DNA of 51,013 nucleotides, taken from assembly GCA_002751075.1 (NCBI GenBank), contig NAOQ01000474.1:5424-56436 (forward strand), read 5' to 3'. This DNA comes from Ichthyophonus hoferi (Eukaryota; Opisthokonta; Ichthyosporea; Ichthyophonida; Ichthyophonidae). Of this stretch, positions 48,213 through 51,013 are shown in pieces. Both the position numbers and the translations under genes were made by a program. Every line of letters starts with the position of its first letter. The first letter of the stretch is position 1. The notes under the pieces were generated by a model. It was given only the letters and a program-made list of their open reading frames with translations, had not been told where the DNA came from and did no database searches.

Positions 48213-49900
48213 CCTACAACTGAATTGGACAAAGGTACATAGAATTTTATATAATATCAACTATATAAATAGATTTCATTTAAACTTTTTTTTTTCAGAA
48301 AACAAAAAAAAATCGTCATTTTTTATTATTATTTTTACACTAATACAACTAAGACGTCAATTTACACTCTATCCACTCAACAAAGTTAGTTAATAGTAGT
48401 TCCTTATTCAGATTGTTAACAAAAATAACATAAGTAATCAAGAGTCAGACACAGATGTCTTTCTCTCTTATCATTTGGTTTTAGTTTTTGAACTTTGAGG
48501 TGTGCATATTATGGTGTACGTCTATAATTCTTAGTTATACTTATATATAATTGGTTTTAATTAAATATTTTTTATAATTATATAATATGAATATGTGTAC
48601 TTACATGAGCTATATTTTAAGTTATTCTTTAATATTGGCTAGGGTGCATTATGGTTTAATTATATATGCCTACCTTGTTATCACAGGGATTATGGTGCAT
48701 TTGAGCTCAATTAAATATTGTTATATCAAACTCAAAAGTAGGGCTAAAATGTTAATGCATTTTTATTCGTATCATCCTATTTTTAGATACCACAAATATA
48801 AATATGTTCATAATTAAATGTTAATTAGCTATTTCCCACTGAATGATGGATGCCAATAAGATATTGATATCAGCATAATGAAACTTTATCAATATGTAGC
48901 AATCATGATATTTTTAATTTGATTAAGCAGGCCCTTCTTTAACAGAAGCACTACTAAAAATATTTAATATTCTTTATACTAAGATTCTAGATCTAAGTAA
49001 TGCGTATACTTCATATGATTGGTTATCATTTTAGCATGATTTATTTACTTTTATCTCTAAATACCATTTGGTGTAAATGTTTAACGTGATTCCTAATCCA
49101 TGTTAATCATAGAAGAGTTTTATTGCTTTTAATATCATAAATGCAGATCAATATAAATCAGTAAATAAATATATAATATTACAAAAATATAAAATAGCTA
49201 GTCATACTGTATATGTTAAACCTATATATGAAGAATATATATATATATGTAATGCATTAATTATCATATGATTAATCTAATCTATTAGCATTTTACCTTG
49301 GGACCCATAATTCCTTTTATTGCGCAAACCTGATATACATTTATATTCAATGATTCAATCTTAACTTTCAATTTCTTCTCTGGCCAGAAAATGTTTATTA
49401 ACATGTATATAATGGAATACAACATATATGTAACAAGTAATTCTATAATAAAACTATCAAATAATATAGAGGAATAGTACAGAAAGAAAAAGCTATAAAA
49501 TATTATTCAACTTTTGATTGGCTTATGAAATTATAAAATATGATAAAAGGCGTTGGTTAAGTTGGAGCTATAAATGTCGTAAAGTGGTATCATTTTGGAA
49601 GAAATCAATAAAGAAGATAGTCAAAATTACATTTTAGAAAAGAATTATTTTATATTCAATATCTATTCTATATAATGTTATAGTAGTATAATAGTATAGT
49701 ACAATAGCATAGAAGTATAATCGTATAATAATACAATCGTTTAGCAGTATAGTAGTATAATAGTATAATAATATAGTAGTTTAATAGCATATTAATATGA
49801 TCATAAAATCATTTGATTTGTATACAATAGATATACATACTTACTTATTATATATCATACAACAAGTTATGTCATATCTGGTCTAAATAATAATTGTCAG
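48213..49900. other. AT-rich intergenic region
   Basis: No gene was recognised. The left part has poly-T and poly-A runs. The right part ends in the tandem repeat listed next. Confidence 0.5.
49676..49800. repeat. Degenerate tandem repeat, unit near tagtataata
   Basis: About a dozen imperfect copies of a 9-11 bp unit built from tagtataata. Low-complexity sequence. Confidence 0.7.
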
Positions 49901-49904
49901 AAAT

Positions 49905-50095
49905 GAATAGAGACAGGAGCATTCCTGTGACTTCCATCCATTTATAATGGAGGGAATACCGAATTTAAGGGTTTTAAACGTGTCACTTTGCTTTGCATAC
50001 ACAGAAAATAGACAGGCTAAGACATGTTTTTATTGAGGACTAAGCCAATAAGGTTGATAAAGCCAGGAGTGCACAGTTAGTTGGACAACCATATA
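49905..50095 (-). repeat. Dispersed repeat R1, copy D (right half)
   Basis: The reverse complement matches the right half of R1: cttagtcctcaataaaaacatgtcttag, ctgtgtatgcaaag, ttcggtattccctcc and gtcacaggaatgctcctgtc (shown as separate short blocks). The left half with the TATA region is missing or too diverged. Confidence 0.65.
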
Positions 50096-50116
50096 TTACA
50101 ATTTAAATTAATTCAA

Positions 50117-50146
50117 CATAATATAATATAATATAATATAATATAT
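50117..50146. repeat. (ataat)n microsatellite
   Basis: About five perfect copies of a pentamer (ataat) lie next to R1 copy D. Confidence 0.9.
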
Positions 50147-50318
50147 GTTCATGCACGATAACTGACCTGATTGTACTGCATTTGCGGCACCAATCAGGCA
50201 GAATACTAAATAAAAGAAAAAGTAATAATATTTTTATATAGCATATTATTCAGAGTTTTTATTTGAATATCATATCATATATGACGCGACTCTCTCGAAT
50301 ATAGCTTATTGCACCTAT

Positions 50319-50513
50319 TCAACCCTCATTATCAGTTTTGTATCCTGATTGGTTTTTAAAGCAATCTATGGCTGGTGCTAGTGACTTGTCCACGGGCTCG
50401 GGGGCCCAAATTAGGTGTTGCATAGAAGTGTTTCTGGCTGGGGTAATAATAGAGGCAGCTCTTAGCTCGGATCCGCTTTCAATGGAAGGTTGAAACAATT
50501 GGCTGCCAATCAA
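50319..50513 (-). other. Coding-like relic with PVDKSL motif
   Basis: An open frame of 64 codons on the minus strand has normal-looking composition and relatively high GC. It contains APEPVDKSLAPAIDCFK. The PVDKSL segment recurs at 22001-22033 and 50980-51013. The protein family is not recognised; it is likely a fragment of a dispersed element. Confidence 0.35.
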
Positions 50514-50536
50514 CCTGTCCCGGGTTTATCCACCTT

Positions 50537-50616
50537 ATGGAGCTAGACCTTAAAATGTATTGATTTGTCTAATAATGAAAATATGTCTTAGAATATCTGT
50601 ACTCCATGTACGAAAG
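50537..50616 (+). repeat. Dispersed repeat R1, fragment E
   Basis: This short piece of the R1 core has tgatttgtctaataatgaaa, then atgtcttagaatatctgtac and tccatgtacgaaa. It stops abruptly next to a coding-like stretch. Confidence 0.55.
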
Positions 50617-50618
50617 GG

Positions 50619-50786
50619 TTGTCGGAAGTTCCTTTGTCTATTTCTGATGGGTCTTCTGAATTTGTGTCCGATACCGAGTCAGTGTCAGTTGAGGATGATT
50701 CCTTTAAGCTTGACGTCGACAATGTTGTTTCAGAAAGTGGAGGAGGGTGGCGAATTGATGCCGTTTGCTTGGTCGAGACGATCTAA
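50619..50786 (+). other. Coding-like relic, Ser/Asp/Glu-rich
   Basis: This open stretch of 55 codons reads VPLSISDGSSEFVSDTESV and then more acidic residues. The composition resembles the relic at 34410-34613. No start codon and no recognised family. It lies between two PVDKSL repeats. Confidence 0.3.
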
Positions 50787-50979
50787 TGCGCTGGAGTCTC
50801 GCTGGTTGCACTTAAGTCGGAAGATACTACAAATTTCAATTTCTTGTCCATTCTCACGGACCGAAGAATGGTTTTAGGAGCAATAGGTAGAGAATATTTA
50901 TAACTCTTTCTGGTTGTATTTTTCTTAAGCGTTACAACAAACAAATGAAATAATCAATACTTAAACTAAGTTGTTATCG

Positions 50980-51013
50980 CAATCTGTGGTAGTACTAGTG
51001 ACTTGTCCACAGG
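50980..51013 (-). repeat. PVDKSL-type short repeat, copy 3, at window edge
   Basis: The last 34 bases match 22001-22033 (28 of 33). On the minus strand they read PVDKSLVLPQI. The unit probably continues past the window. Confidence 0.5.

Noticed and set aside
1-51013. tRNA, rRNA or CRISPR loci
   Set aside because: No GTTCGA-type T-loop with cloverleaf context, no rRNA-like conserved blocks and no regularly spaced repeats were seen.

Overview
The window is nuclear DNA of a microbial eukaryote. It carries intron-dense protein genes with GT..AG introns, the standard genetic code, AATAAA/ATTAAA-type 3' signals and dispersed transposon-like repeats. I reconstructed seven genes by reading splice junctions on both strands and matching the exons to remembered family sequences. 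The host cannot be named from the sequence. Animal-like SEC20, XPD and BLOC-1 subunit 5 homologues together with a plant-type pyruvate decarboxylase suggest a unicellular holozoan or amoebozoan, but that is weak inference.

Region 1 (1-28.7 kb) is gene-rich. In order it holds: the 5' part of a PIG-V/GPI18 mannosyltransferase gene (minus, running off the left edge); a SEC20/BNIP1 SNARE gene (plus, 6 exons); a complete XPD/ERCC2 DNA helicase gene (minus, 25 exons, 762 aa); a Derlin gene (minus, 6 exons, 285 aa); and a TMX3-like membrane protein disulfide isomerase gene (plus, 13 exons, 475 aa). PIG-V/SEC20 and Derlin/TMX3 are divergent pairs, and SEC20/XPD are convergent. Four of the five products act at the ER membrane: GPI-anchor synthesis, Golgi-to-ER retrieval, ER-associated degradation and disulfide formation. 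Introns and spacers here are unusually rich in the pentamer CCAAT/ATTGG.

Region 2 (28.7-51 kb) is AT-rich, gene-poor and full of old repeats. It holds an intronless, G/C-ending-codon pyruvate decarboxylase gene (40353-42083) and a five-exon BLOC1S5 (Muted) homologue (44507-47467). A dispersed repeat of about 390 bp, called R1 here, has two whole or nearly whole copies, one copy interrupted by a TA-flanked Tc1/mariner-like miniature element, and two partial copies. The promoter and leader of the pyruvate decarboxylase gene are homologous to the left half of R1. The assembly has a 457-base N gap just upstream of that gene, flanked by two identical 99-bp copies of the promoter and start codon.

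The most notable observations are the link between R1 and the pyruvate decarboxylase promoter, the CCAAT/ATTGG saturation of introns, GC-AG introns in XPD, the nested mariner-like insertion with its intact empty-site logic, and a short PVDKSL-type coding motif repeated three times.
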